DNA of 64,000 nt, taken from NCBI RefSeq assembly GCF_902686445.1, contig NC_062227.1, positions 16,778,178 through 16,842,177 of the forward strand. Reading direction: 5' to 3'. The notes below the pieces were generated by a model. It ran no database searches and was not told the DNA's origin. It saw only the letters and a list, made by a program, of their open reading frames with translations. This document shows positions 37,580 to 50,384 of this stretch, piece by piece. The stretch is from Sciurus carolinensis (Eukaryota > Chordata > Mammalia > Rodentia > Sciuridae). The position numbers and the translations under genes are program-made. The first letter of the stretch is position 1. Every line of letters begins with the position of its first letter.

Positions 37580-37615
37580 CATGAGTCACTTGTCATGAGT
37601 CACTTGTCATGAGTC
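37580..37615 (+). repeat. 14-bp tandem triplication containing TGAGTCA
   Basis: CATGAGTCACTTGT is repeated about 2.6 times. Each full copy contains TGAGTCA, the AP-1 (TRE) consensus heptamer. Other units have a single, different sequence here (GCAAAATTCACAG type), so this is private to U8. Regulatory meaning is unproven. Confidence 0.8.
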
Positions 37616-37814
37616 CTGTGGATATGCTGGATCTAGACTATCTACTAAGTTTTGGGGGAGGTTGAGGAAGTTGTTTCTACTGGGTAAAGTACGTTTCCCT
37701 AAAACAAGTAAAGCCTAAGTCACTTTGCTGGACCATGTGTGTAAATATAGAAAGGGAAGGGGAAAAATTGATGGTTCACCAGTCTCTGATCCCAGGAAAC
37801 AGATTTGCTGGCAG

Positions 37815-37839
37815 AAAAAAAAATATATATATATATATT
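37815..37839. repeat. A-run followed by (AT)n microsatellite
   Basis: Nine A residues run into about ten AT dinucleotides. It lies at a site where most units carry a shorter AAAATATATAT stretch. Confidence 0.9.
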
Positions 37840-40480
37840 GTCATTCAAATTTCAAACTTAGTATAGCTATGTTTTCTGAAATTTTTCTGATGCTTCTATA
37901 CAGTGAGATTAAATGCATAAAATTAAATTATATGCATTGGACACTCATACACTTCCTTTCAAAATCCTCTGTATTGGTTTTGACCCTTTTCAGAGAAATG
38001 CCTTCCTTGTTTCCCAGCCCTCTTGTAAAATGAGAGCAAAAGAGGTGAGAGCTTGAATATTCAAAGTGGAAGCAACTGCCATGTTTGAAGGGCATGTTGT
38101 GTTTGAAGGGCAAAAGGTTTCAGGCTCCAGTAGAAGAATGAAGGTTATTTGCTCCCCAAGGTGTGTTTCTGTGCCTTGGGCATCATGGGTTTCAATAAGT
38201 GGTGTCCCAGAAATTCTGGTTGCTTCAGATACCACCTGATGTCACAGAAAGGTGACATGACAGTACAATTCGTTAAGGTTCCCATGGCGAGCACAGATAC
38301 TTCAGGTCCAGATGCTTTATCCCAAGATTCCTGACAAGCTCAGGCTAAGATGTGATGGTAAGCAGGGACCAGAAGAGAACATGGGTCCACTTTTCTCAAA
38401 ATATGTGATGCCTATATCTTGGCCCAAGAGAAAAGGAGCCAGAATGTTTTGGGGCAGTGGGCCCATGGGCTTTTGAGAGATCCAGGTCCTTACATGAAAA
38501 TGGCACCCCCTGAAAACTACAGCCCGCACTACTCTCCAGACAAGCTAAGTGTTGCTGTTCTTGTTTGGCCTCATGGAGTCTCAGGGCACTTGGGCACCCT
38601 GATACTGGTTTAGGCAATTAGGTCCCAACAAATCTAGTGGACCATGGAGGGACTGAGGGGTGGCCAAAAGCAAATGGATTACCTACCTCAGCTCCCGTCA
38701 CAATCAGCAAAGCCCTGTGAACTTGCTTCTCCAGTTCTGAGCCCACCTGGGATTTTGATAAGTCAGAAAACTGTCTCAGGGCTCTAGTAGCCTCAAGGAA
38801 TGATGGCTGTTGACAGCTCAGAAATGATGAGCATGCAGTGCAGTCCGGTGGGCTAGGTGATGATTGAATTGGAAAACATCACAGCAAGTCTTGTGGGATG
38901 CCTCTTCTTTCATAGATTGCCCCAACAGGAGACAGCTGGAAGCTCGAAAGTTTGACTTCTATGTGGAAGTTGGTGCCTGCTGTTATTTCTAATGAGAATA
39001 AAAGAGAATCATTCACTCTCCAAGTATGATGCCTGGGAGTGGGTAGTAAGTGAGGAGAGATGTTCTGTGCTCACTACACATTCCAGGCCCCACCTACTTG
39101 ACTGCAGTCTTACAACATGGCTCCAAACAGAAATTATCTTGGTATGAGTTTCCAAGTGGCCTTCACCTACCTTTAAATGCAGAAGAATCTAGCCAATCTG
39201 GCTCAACAGAACCGTTCATTCAATTCACCGAACTACTGTATGTATGGCACAAGGCCCTCTGGGAAAATGCTAAGGATCCTTTTTCCTGTCCTTGGAGGAT
39301 GCAGACTGAAGGCCAGTGTTCCAGATATTGATACTACCATACTCCAAAAAAGTGAAACTGATGGATGAAGCAAGTTACACATTAATGATATTATGAGCAC
39401 AGCTTAACAAGGCATAATACCACAAGTGAACATGCATTACATTGAAAGAGAGGAATTTTTCAAAGATTCAAAGTTGAGTGTTGAAAAAAATGAGTAGATT
39501 ACATTAAGTTGTTAGTAAAAGCAGATGAGTTTTGGAGAAGAGAACCAATTAAACTGAAGAGACATTAAAAAATAATGTCATTGTTAAAAGTTTCCAAAAA
39601 TTTCCAGGACATTCCTTTGCATCAGAAACTGAAAATTCAACAAGAAGTAATAGGGAGATCACTGTGTGAGAAATGAAATATACTGACAAGTATTTAAATT
39701 GCAATGGACATCAGTGACCTTGGATATTCTTGGCCAAATTCTGTTTCTTCCAAGAGGAAACTGATTACAGATGCCCTGGTTTGTTATTTCTTGCACCTGA
39801 TGTACATGGAATGGTATTGTTTACACCACAATACCTACATTCAAGTATGAAATCTTAAACAAGTACAAATTTGTAAATGCAACACTGAATGATGACTCTC
39901 AAAAGAAAGAGTGCAGCAGAATATCAGAAAATAAACAAAAACATTTCTGTTAAAATACACAAAGAAGACCCAATGTAGGTGAAAGATGAAATTCAAAAAG
40001 AGAAAATTTTAAGAAATGAAGATGTGATTGGATTACTGAGCAGGAAAAGCAGATCCTAAATTATTCCCAAAATTCAAAATCCATTCTTTTACTTTGTAAT
40101 TGCTTATACCCATCCGCACATGTCACGTAACTTAGGTCTCTGATTTTATTCTTTCAATGTGATCTCTTTCAAACAGGAATTCTTCTGTCATTTCTCAACC
40201 TACAGAGCACAATGAAATAATTCCCAGAATCATGGTTGATATAAGTGCACCATATCCTTCACCCAATTTTACACAAAATTTCTTAAGTGCATTCATCCAA
40301 CTGAGCACAGTCTTTAAAATGCTTCATTATTAGTGATATCAGACCTTCAATGATACAGGGTAAAATGGTTTTAAATACATCCGTGGCCTCCTAAATTATA
40401 TCAACAGAAGGCAAAATATGTCTTCAGCCATAATTCATTCACTTTAAGAATAATAATATCTTTCAAATGCCAAGCATGTA

Positions 40481-42840
40481 AGAATAAGAGAAAGAAGTGT
40501 CAAGGGCTTTTGTCCTTTGTCTTCACTTTTCTGTATTCCACTTGTCACTGATATTGATTGGGAAAACTCCAGGGTGTAGTAGTCCATTTCATTTGACAAC
40601 AGTCTGGGAGAGTATCAAGAAGACCTCTACTTTGCAAAAACTTCTTCAGTTGACATTTTAAATTCATGCTATAGAACCCTATTGACTATAATGTTCTGCA
40701 AGAACTTGCTGAGTAAGTGCCCACATGAGCATATTCTTGAGAATGATATAACATATCCATTCCTGAGAGATTTCTAATCACCAGGATTACCTATTATATG
40801 AAATCCAGAGCACTGGGAAGCACTGATGAATGTAACCACAGCTCCATGCTGAAAACTCTCAATGGAATGAGTTTCCCCTTCATATTGGTACTTTTGAAGT
40901 GTTGTGTTCACTTGAGTTGAAAGAGGACAAAATATTGAGACACTGTAGGTTTGGCTTTATCTAAAGAGGAATTTTAAGGTAGGTGACCGGACCAACTTAC
41001 AGTGTAATGCTGTGAAATCTTTTCAGGAAAATCACCACATGGCTAAAAAAAATTGCTAATAAATTTTTAATTTCACCTTTGCAAAAATCCTGAAAGCAAC
41101 CTTTGATAAATATTAGAACCCATAGTCCGATGGTGGATCATGAGTGAAATATTTGTCCCTGCCTATTTAAGGAGGAAATAGGTTGTAACTCAGTAGTGAT
41201 CAGATGTTATCACAGGAATCCATGGTGGTCTGGGTAGGAGGAGAGGCAGGCCTATACTGGAAAACTTATATGATGAGGTCATTAATATAAAAGAAGATAT
41301 TTGAGATCATTCCAAACTGAACCTCAAGCCATTGAAATCACAAGCTCCTCATTCCATCCTCATCTGGATATTTCCTTTGAAAAATTCTAAGCAAAAGATA
41401 TCTTGGCAAAATTCACAGCACCATGGATGTGCTAGATCTAGCCTACCAACTCAGTTTTGGGAGAGGTTAAGGAAGTTGTTTCTCCTCAGCAAAGCAAGTT
41501 TCCCTAAAACAGGGAAAGCTTAAGTCACAGCTGGACCAGGTCTGTAAATATAGAAAGAGAAAGGGAAAAATTGATAGTTCACTTGTCTGTGATCCCAGGA
41601 ATTATGTTTGCTGGCAAAAATATAAATATATATATTCTTATACAAATTTCAAACTTCTTATAGATATATTTGCTGCAATTCTTGTGCAACTTTAATACAG
41701 TGTGATTAAATGCATGAAATCATATCTATTGAACACTCACACACTTTCTTTCAAAATTCTACTATATTGATTTTCACCTTTTTCAGAGAAATGCCTTGTT
41801 TGGTTGATACTCCTCTTGTGAAATGAGAGTAAAAGAGGTGAGAGCTCCAATATTCAAAGTGGAAGAAGTAGACATTGGGAAAGAACTGGAATCTAGGAAA
41901 TTTAACTTCTTTGTGGAAGTGGGTGACTGCTCTGATCCCTAATGAGAAGGAAACAGATTTTATCACTCAACAAGGTCAATGGTTGCCTGGAATGGGCTAG
42001 CAAATAAGGAGATGTGTTTTGTGCTCACTTCACATTCCAGGCCCTACCTCTTTACTGCAGCCTTACATCCTGGCTCCACAGAGAAATTCTCTTGGCATAA
42101 GTTTCCAAGGACCCTTCACTTACCTTTAAATGCAGAAGAATCTCACCAATCTGTCTTCACATAAGGGTTCATTCAGTGACCTGACTACTGCCTGTTTGGC
42201 ACTAGATCCACTGGGACAATGTCATCTGTCATTTTATAAGTCCCTTGAGCAAGTATACAGCAAGACTTTGTCCCAGATATTGGCATCACCATACAAAAAG
42301 TGAAACTGATTGATGAGACAAGTGCCAGGTTATGGCATGATGAGCACAGTTTATCTGTATATAATATCACATTAGAACATGCATAACACTGAAAGAGAGA
42401 CATATTTCAAAGTTGCAAACTAAGCAAACTGAAGAGACACTAAAAATAATATCGTTTTTAATAGTTTCCAAAAATATCCAGGACATTTTTTCTGATTCAA
42501 AAACTTGCAAGTACAGTGAGAATTCATAGGGAGATGATTGTGTGTGAGCAATGAAATTTACTGCAAAGTATTCAGTTTGCAAAGGTCATCAGTGATCTTG
42601 AAAAATCTTAGCCCTATCCTGTTTCTTCCTACGTGGAGATAATTGCAGACATGCTGGTTTTTATTTCTGGCTCCTAAAGTACTTGGAATGGCATCACTTA
42701 CACCTCCAATGATACAGGGAAATCAAGTTTTAAACACATCCTTGGCCTCAAGAATGATATCAGCTGAAGGAAAAATATATAATCAATGACAATTCATTGG
42801 TTTTATGAAAAAATAATATCTTTCTGATACCAAGCACGTC
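40481..42840 (+). repeat. Array unit U9, two large deletions
   Basis: Only 2.36 kb remains. One deletion of about 0.86 kb at about 41870 joins the AAGTGGAAGAAG block to the block reading ACTGGAATCTAGG and removes most of the exon-like block with its donor. A second of about 0.53 kb at about 42702 joins CTTACACC to TCCAATGATACAGGG. TATAAAAG is at 41286 and CAG at 41784-41786. Confidence 0.88.
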
Positions 42841-45800
42841 AGAATGAGAGAATGCAAGGCCAAGGACAGCTGTCTGTCATCTTCACCTCTCAGTTTTCCA
42901 GTTGACATTGAGGATGACTTGGAAAATGCCCAAGTGTCCGAGTCCACTTCCTTTGCAATGAGCTTGGGTATGCAACCCGAAGAACACTGCTGTGAAAGGA
43001 CTACTTCAGTTGACATTTTGTAATTCATTCTATAAAACCCTGGTGAGAATTTTCTTCAATAACTTGCTGAGGAAATTCCCACATCAGCAAATTCATGAGA
43101 ATGAAATAACATATCCATACTTGAGAGTTGTGTAATCACTAGTGGTACCTATTCTTAAGAAATCGAGGTCACTGGTGAATCACTGCTGACTGAAATGGAT
43201 GCTACCTGCTGAAAAATCTTATTGGAATGAACTTCCTCTTCAAACTTATACTTTTCCATCCGTGTTGTATTCACTTGAGTTGACAGAGGCCAAAATGTTG
43301 AGACAGTGCAGGACTGGCGTTACCTTAATAGGCACTTTAAGGTAGATGTCTGGATCTGCTTCCCCTCTGACTCTGTGAAATGCTTTTCAATAAAACCACT
43401 CCAAGGCTAAGCCAAACAATTTCTGATGAATTTTTAAATTTCACTTTTGCAAACAATCCCACATGTAACCTTTATTGCATATCAAGGCTCACAGTCCAAT
43501 TGTATATCAATAGTAAAAGATTTGTCCCTGCTACTTTAAGTGGGAAAAAGGTTGTTGCTTAGCAAGTAGGAGAGAGTTATCCCAGTGATCAGTGGTGGCC
43601 TAGGGTAGGAGGAGAGGCAGACCTATATGGCAAACCATATAAGATCGGGTCATTAAAATAAAAGGAGAATTTGAGATCATTCACACCTGAACCACAAGCC
43701 ATTGCAATCAGTCTCCTCAATCCATTCACACTCTACTTATTTGTTCTGGACATTTCCTTTGAAAAATTCTAAGCAGTAGATATCTTGGCAAAATTCACAG
43801 CCCCTTAGATGAGCTGAATGTAGCCTCTTAACTCAGTTATGGGGGAGGATGAGGAAGTTGTTTCTCCTGAGCAAAGTCAGTTTCCCTAAAACAGGAAAAG
43901 CCTAAGCCACTTAGCTAGGCCAGATATGGGAAAGGGAAGAATTGATGGTTCACAGGGCCTGTGATTCCCAGAAAATATTTTCTGGCAGAATTAAACAATA
44001 TATCCTCATCAAAATTAAAACTTCTTATAGATATGTTTTCTGCAATTCTTCTGAAGCTTCAATACACTGAGATTAAATGCATAAAATCATATCACTTCAA
44101 CACTCCTACACTTCCATTCAAAATCCTTCTGTATTGATTTTGATCCTTTTCAGAGAAATGCCTTGCTGGGTTATCAGTCCTCTTGTGACATGACAGCTAA
44201 AGAGGCAAGAGCTCCAAAATTCAAAGTGGAAACAGCTGGCTTAGGGCATGTTGGGTTTAAATGGTGAAAGGTTCCAGGCTTCAGTGGGAGAATGCAGGAT
44301 TTTTTGCTCCCCAAGTGGTATTTCTAGGCCTTGGGTATCATGGGTTTCAATGAGTGGGGTTCCTGAAATCCTGGTTGTGCTACAGATACAACCTGATGTC
44401 ACAGAAATGTGGTATGGCAGCACAGTGTCATTAAGATTCCCATGTCAAGCAGAGATACTTCAGGTCCTGGCAACTTCTGACCAAGATTCCAGACAAGCTC
44501 AGGCTCAGCTGTGACGGTAAGAGGGAGGAAGAAGGGAGCACAGGTTCTGCTATTTTCAAGAAATATGATGTCAACATTTTCACCCTGGAAAAGGCGAGCC
44601 TGAGTGTTTTGAGGCAGTGGGTCCATAAGCCTGAGACATCCAGTTTCTTCTACAACAATGGCTACTTCTGAAACATAACATCCTGCATTCCGCTGTAGAC
44701 ACCCTAGTTGACATTGCTCTTGTTTGCTGCATTGGGTCTCCTGGTGCTTGGATACACCCATACTGCTGCAGGCAATTGGCCCCCACCAAATCTAGTGGAC
44801 CAGGGAGGGACTGAGAGGTGCCAAAAAGTGCATGGATTACCAAGCTCAGCCCTGGTCACAATTGGCAAAGAACTGTGAATCCGGTCCTCCAGATCTGGGC
44901 TTACCAGGAACTTGGAGGATTCAGAAAACTGACCCAGTGCTCTTGCAGCCTAAAGGAATGATGGTTTATTGACAGCTCAAAAATGTTGAACATGCAGTTT
45001 AGAGCAGTGGGTTAGGTAGTGATTTAATTGGGAAAAATGACAGTAACTCTGGTGGGATGCCACTCCTTTCCTAGATTGCCCAAACAGGACATACCTGAAA
45101 CCTTGGACCTTTGACCTTTATGTGAAAGTGGGTGGCTTCTCTGATCCACAATGAGGAGAAAAAAAGAATCAATCACTCACCAAGTGTGATGGGTGCCTGG
45201 GAAGTTGTAGTGTTTGAGGAGAGCTGTTCTGTGCTCACTCCATATTCTAGGCCCCATCTACTTTGATGCAGCCTTACTAACTGACTCCACACAGAAATTA
45301 TCTTGGTATGAGTTTCCAAGGACCTTTCACTTACCTTTAAATGCAGAAGAATCTGTCCAATCTGGCTTCACAAATGGGTTCATTCACTTGACCTGACAAG
45401 TACCTGTTTGGCACAAGGCCCTCTGGGACAACGCCAAGGAATCTTTTTCCAGTCCTTGGAGAACACAGACCGCAGGTCACTTTTCCAGTTATTGTTACCA
45501 ACATAGTGCAAAAAAAGTGAATCTGATGGATGAAACAAGTGCCAAATTATGGCACAATGAGCACAGTTTAACAGGTCATAGTACCCCATTTGAACATGAA
45601 GTACACTGAAAGGGAGAAATGTTTCAAGGTTTCAAAGCTGAGCATTGAAAAAAGAATGAGTAGTGGACTTTTTCGTGGCAGTAAAAGCAGATGGATTTTG
45701 GAGAAGAGAATCAGGTTAACTGAAGACACACTAAAAATAATGTCATTGTTAACAGTTTCCAAAACATCCAGGATATTCCTTCAGCATCAAAAATTGATAG

Positions 45801-46610
45801 TTACTGACAAGTATTCAATGTGCAAAGGACATCAGTGTCCTTTGATATTCTTGGCACTATCCTGTTTCTTCCAAGTGGAAGTTCATCACAGATATGCTGG
45901 TTTTTCATTTCTTGTACCTGAATTGTGAGGAATGGCATTACTTACAACACAACATTACACCAAGGTACGTAATCTTAAACAAGTCCAAATTTGTTCATGC
46001 AACACTGAATGATGACTCTCAAAAGAAAGAGTGCAGCACAACGTAAGAAAAAGAAACAAAAACATCTCTGTTAAAATTCACAAAGAAGACCTAATATAGG
46101 CAATAGCTGAAATTCCAAAAGAGAAAATTCTAAGAAATAAAGATATGATAGGATTAGTGAGCAGGAAAAGCAAATCCTAAATTATTTCCAAAACTCAAAA
46201 TCCATTCTTTTCCATTGAAATTGCTCATACACATTCATACATGCCATGAAACTAATGTCTATGATTTCACTCTTTCTATGTGATCTCTTTCATATATGGG
46301 TTCTTCTATCATTTCTTAACCTACACAGCACAAATAATTCCCAGAATCATTGTTAATATGAACACACCACATAATTCATTCAATTCTACACAACATTTCT
46401 TAAGTACATTAATCAAACTGAGCACCTGTTTGGCACAATCTTTAAAATGCTTCATTTTTAGTGACACCATACCTAAAAATATACAGGGAGAAAAGATTTT
46501 AAAGACATCCTTGGCCCCCTGCATTATATGAGCAGAAGGTAAAATATGTTTTCAGTCATAATTTGTTTACTTTTTTAGAAAAATAATATCTTCCCAATGC
46601 CAAGCATATA
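42841..46610 (+). repeat. Array unit U10 (subtype II start), complete
   Basis: A 3.77-kb copy starting with the subtype II segment (AGAATGAGAGAATGCAAGG, GAAAATGCCCAAG). The TATA-like box has become AAATAAAAG near 43655. The exon-like block covers 44154-44516 and is followed by GTAAGAGG. About 44 bp is missing at 45791. The 45597-45790 segment is unusually close to 52841-53047 (see findings). Confidence 0.9.
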
Positions 46611-49600
46611 AGAATAAGAGTAGGCAGGGCCAAGGGCTTTGGTATTTTGTCTTCCACTCTTAGTATTCCTGTTGACATTGAGATTGCCTTGGAAAACTGC
46701 AGGGTGTAGTAGTTCACTTCATTTGCTGAGAGTCTGGGAGAGTATCAAGAAGATCCCTACTTTGCAAAAACTTCCACAGTTGACATTCTGAATTCATGCT
46801 ATAGACCCCTGGTGATAATTTTGTTCATAAAGAATTTGCTGAGTAAATGCCCACATGAACACATTCTTGAGAATGATACAACCTATCCATTCCTGACAGT
46901 TTTCCAATAAGTAGGAATACATACTTTAATGAAATCCAGGTCACTGGGGAAGCACTGCTGTCTTCAACCAACACTCCATGTTGAAAAATCTCATGAGAAT
47001 GAGGTTTTCCTTCAAACTGATTTTTTTCCAACCATGTTGTATTCCCTTGATTTGACAGAGAACAAAATATTGAGACACTGCAGGTTTGGCATTATTTGAA
47101 GAGGCTCTTTTAGGTATGTGACTGGATCAAATTTCAGACTGACTCTGTAAAATGCTTTCCAGGAAAATCACCCCATGCCTAAGTCAAGCAAATGGTAACA
47201 AATTTTTAATTTCACTTTTGCAAAAAATTCTGCAAGTAACCTTTCATACGTATCAACAGACCAACAGTCCAATGGTGTATCATGAGTGAAAGATTTGTCC
47301 CTGCCCTTTTAAGGAGGAAATACATTGTACCTAAGCAGTGAACAGAACATTATCCCAGTGATTCATGGTGGCCTGTGGTAGAACAAGAGGCAGGCCTATG
47401 TGGGAAAACTTATATGATCAGGTTATTAATATAAGAGGAGTTATTTGAGATCATTTACACCTGAAACACATCCATGGAAATTACAATCTCTTCAATACTT
47501 TCTCACTCTTCTTATTCCTTCTGGTTATTTTGTTTAAAAAATTCTAAGCAGCAGAAGTCTTGAAAAAATTCACAGCTCCATGGAAGTACTGAATCTAGAC
47601 TACCAACTCAATTATGGGAGAGTCTGAGGAAGTTGTTTCTCCTGGGCAAAGTCAGTTTCCCTAAAACAGGGAAAACCTAAGCCACTTAGCTAGATGAGGT
47701 ATGTAAATATAGAAAGAGAAATTGAATAGTTGATGGTTCACTGAGTCTGTGATACCAGGAAAAATATTTGCTGGCAGAAAATGAAAATATATATACTCAT
47801 ACAATTTTCAAATTTCTTATAGATATGTTTACTGCAATTTTTCTGAAACTTCAATACAGTGAGATTAAATGCATAAAATCATACCCATTGAACACGCATA
47901 CATTTCCTTTCAAAAGCCTTCTGCATTGGTTTGGACCCTTTTTAAAGAAATGTCTTTCTTGGTTACCAGTCCTCTTGTGACATGAGAGAAAAAGAGGTGA
48001 TTGCTCCAATATTCAAAGTGGAAGCAGCTGACTTCAGGAATTTTGGGTTAGAAGGGTGAGAGTTTATAGGTTCTGGTGGGAGAATGCAGATATTTTTGCA
48101 CCCAAGTAGTGTGTCTGGGCCTTGTACATCATGAGTTTCAATTAGTGATGTCCCCAAAATCCTGGCTGCCCTGAAGATACCACCTGATATAACAGAAAGG
48201 CAGACTTACAGCACAATGGCATCATGATTCCCATGGAAACCAGAGATACTTGAGGTCCTGGCCACTTCAAATCAAGATTCCATACAAACTCTGGCTCAGC
48301 TCTGATGGTAAGAGTGGAGAGGAAGGGGTCGAGGAGCATGCTGTCTTCAAGAAATGTGATGCCAACATATTTGCCCAGGAGAAGTGGAGCCTGAATGTGT
48401 TGGGAAAGCAGGCTCCTAGGCCTTTGAGATATCCTTCAAGGACAAGGGAACCCTGAAGCGAGACAGCATACAATACCGTCCAGTCAGGTAGGTGGCGCTG
48501 TTCTCATTTGGCCCCACTGGGCCTAATGGCACTTGGGCACTCCAATACTGCTCCAGGCAATTAGCGCACACCAAATCTAGTGGACAAGGGAGGAAATAAG
48601 GGTGGGGTGCTGGAAAGCGCTTGGGTCACCCAATTTAGCCCTGGTCAAAATCAGAATTCTCCCTAAATCATCTCCTCCAGGTTTGTGCCTACTGTAGATT
48701 TTGATGAATCAGAGAACTGGCCTAGGGCTCTAACAGCCTTAAGGAATGATGACTGTTGACAGCTCAGGAAAGGGGAGTATACATTGCAGAAAATTGTGTT
48801 AGGTGATGTTTTAATTGTGAAACATCACAGCAACTTTGGTGGGATGCTGCTCCTTTCCTAGATTGCCCACACAGAAGACAGCTGGAACCTGGGAAGTTTG
48901 ACTTCTATGTGCAAGTCAGTGGCTGCTCTGAAGCCTAATGAGGAGAAAAGAGATTCTATCACTCACCAAGTGTGATGGATGCCTAGAAGGGGCTAACAAG
49001 TAAAGGAGACTTGATCTGTTCTCAGCGCACATTGCAGGCCCCATGTACTTTACTACAGTCTTACAACCTGGTTCCACTAAGAATTATCTTGATAAGAGTT
49101 TCCAAGGTTCCTTCACTTACCTTTAAATGCAAAAGAAACTGGCCAATCTGACTTTACCTAAGGGTTCAATCACTTGAAATGACTACTGCCTGTTTGGCAG
49201 AAGGTCTGCTGGGACAATGCCAAGGGTATTTATACCAGTCCTTGGAGGAAGCAGACTGCAGACCAGTGCCAGAGATATAGGCACCACCATATTCCAAAAA
49301 GTAAAACTGATGAATGAAACAAGTGCCAGATTGTGGCATGATGAACACAGTTTAACAGAGCATAATACCACATTTGAACATGCAATACCCTGAAAGAGAG
49401 GAATGTTTAAAAAATTTCAAAGCTTAGCATTGAAAGAAGAATGAGGAGTGGACATTTTGGTGGCAGTTAAAGAAGATGGGTTTTGGAGATGAGAACCATG
49501 TTAAATGAAGAGACAATAAAAATAATGTCAGTGTTAATAGATTCCCGAAATTTCAAGGACATTCCTTCAGCTTAAAAAACTACAAACAGTGAGAAGTCAA

Positions 49601-50384
49601 GTTAACTGAACAGACACTAAAAAAAAATACTATTATTAATAACTTTCCAAAAAAAAATTTAGCATATTTCTTCAGCTTCCTAAACTCTAAAAATACAGCA
49701 AGATATAATAGGTAGATCATTGAGTGAGTGAGGAAATTTAATGAAAAGTATTCTATTTGTAAAGGACCCTATCAGTGCCCTTGGAAATTCTGTGTCCTAT
49801 CTGATTTCTTCCAAGGGGAAGATGGTTTATCATTTATGGCACCTGATGTACATGGAATAGCATTCCTTACACCATGGCACCTACACTGAAGTATTGAGTC
49901 TTACACAAGTATGAATTTGTAAATGCAACACTGAATGATGACTCTCAAAAGAAAGAGTGAAGCATAATTTCAGAAAATGATGCAAAATCATCTGTGTTAA
50001 TATACAAAAAGAATACCCATATTGGCAAAAGATAAAATTCAAAAAAATAAAATTTTAAAAATGATAATGTGATGGGATTTCTTAGCAGGAAAAGCAGATT
50101 CTAAATTATTTCCAAAATTCAAAATTCATTCTTTTCCTTTGTAATTGTTTATCACCATCCATACGTATCACAAAACTAAAGTCTCTGATTTTATTTTTTC
50201 AATATGATCTGTTTAAAATAGGGGTTCCTCTGTCATTTTTTAACCTACAAAGCACCAGGAATTCCCAGAATCATGGTTCACAAGCACACCACATTCTTCT
50301 CCCATTCTACAAAAGAACTCTTAAGTACATTCATCAAACTGAGCACATTCTTTAAAATGCTTATCTTCCCAATGTCAAGCATAT
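46611..50384 (+). repeat. Array unit U11, with a local duplication
   Basis: A 3.77-kb subtype I copy. The CAG before the exon-like block is lost (TTTTTAAAG near 47944), while GTAAGAG remains at 48308. At about 49602 the sequence jumps back about 95 bp, so the block from AACTGAAGAGACA through CTTCAGCTT occurs twice (about 49503-49601 and 49602-49700). The two copies resemble different unit variants. A deletion near 50362 offsets the added length. Confidence 0.88.

Larger units (their letters stand above)
36644..40480 (+). repeat. Array unit U8, complete
   Basis: A 3.84-kb subtype I copy and the longest. The extra length includes a 14-bp triplication at 37580-37615 and an (AT)n run at 37821-37839. 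The TATA-like box has changed to TATATAAG near 37447. The exon-like block covers 37994-38357 and is followed by GTAAGCAG. The landmark at 39230 reads CTACTGTATGTATGGC. Confidence 0.9.
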
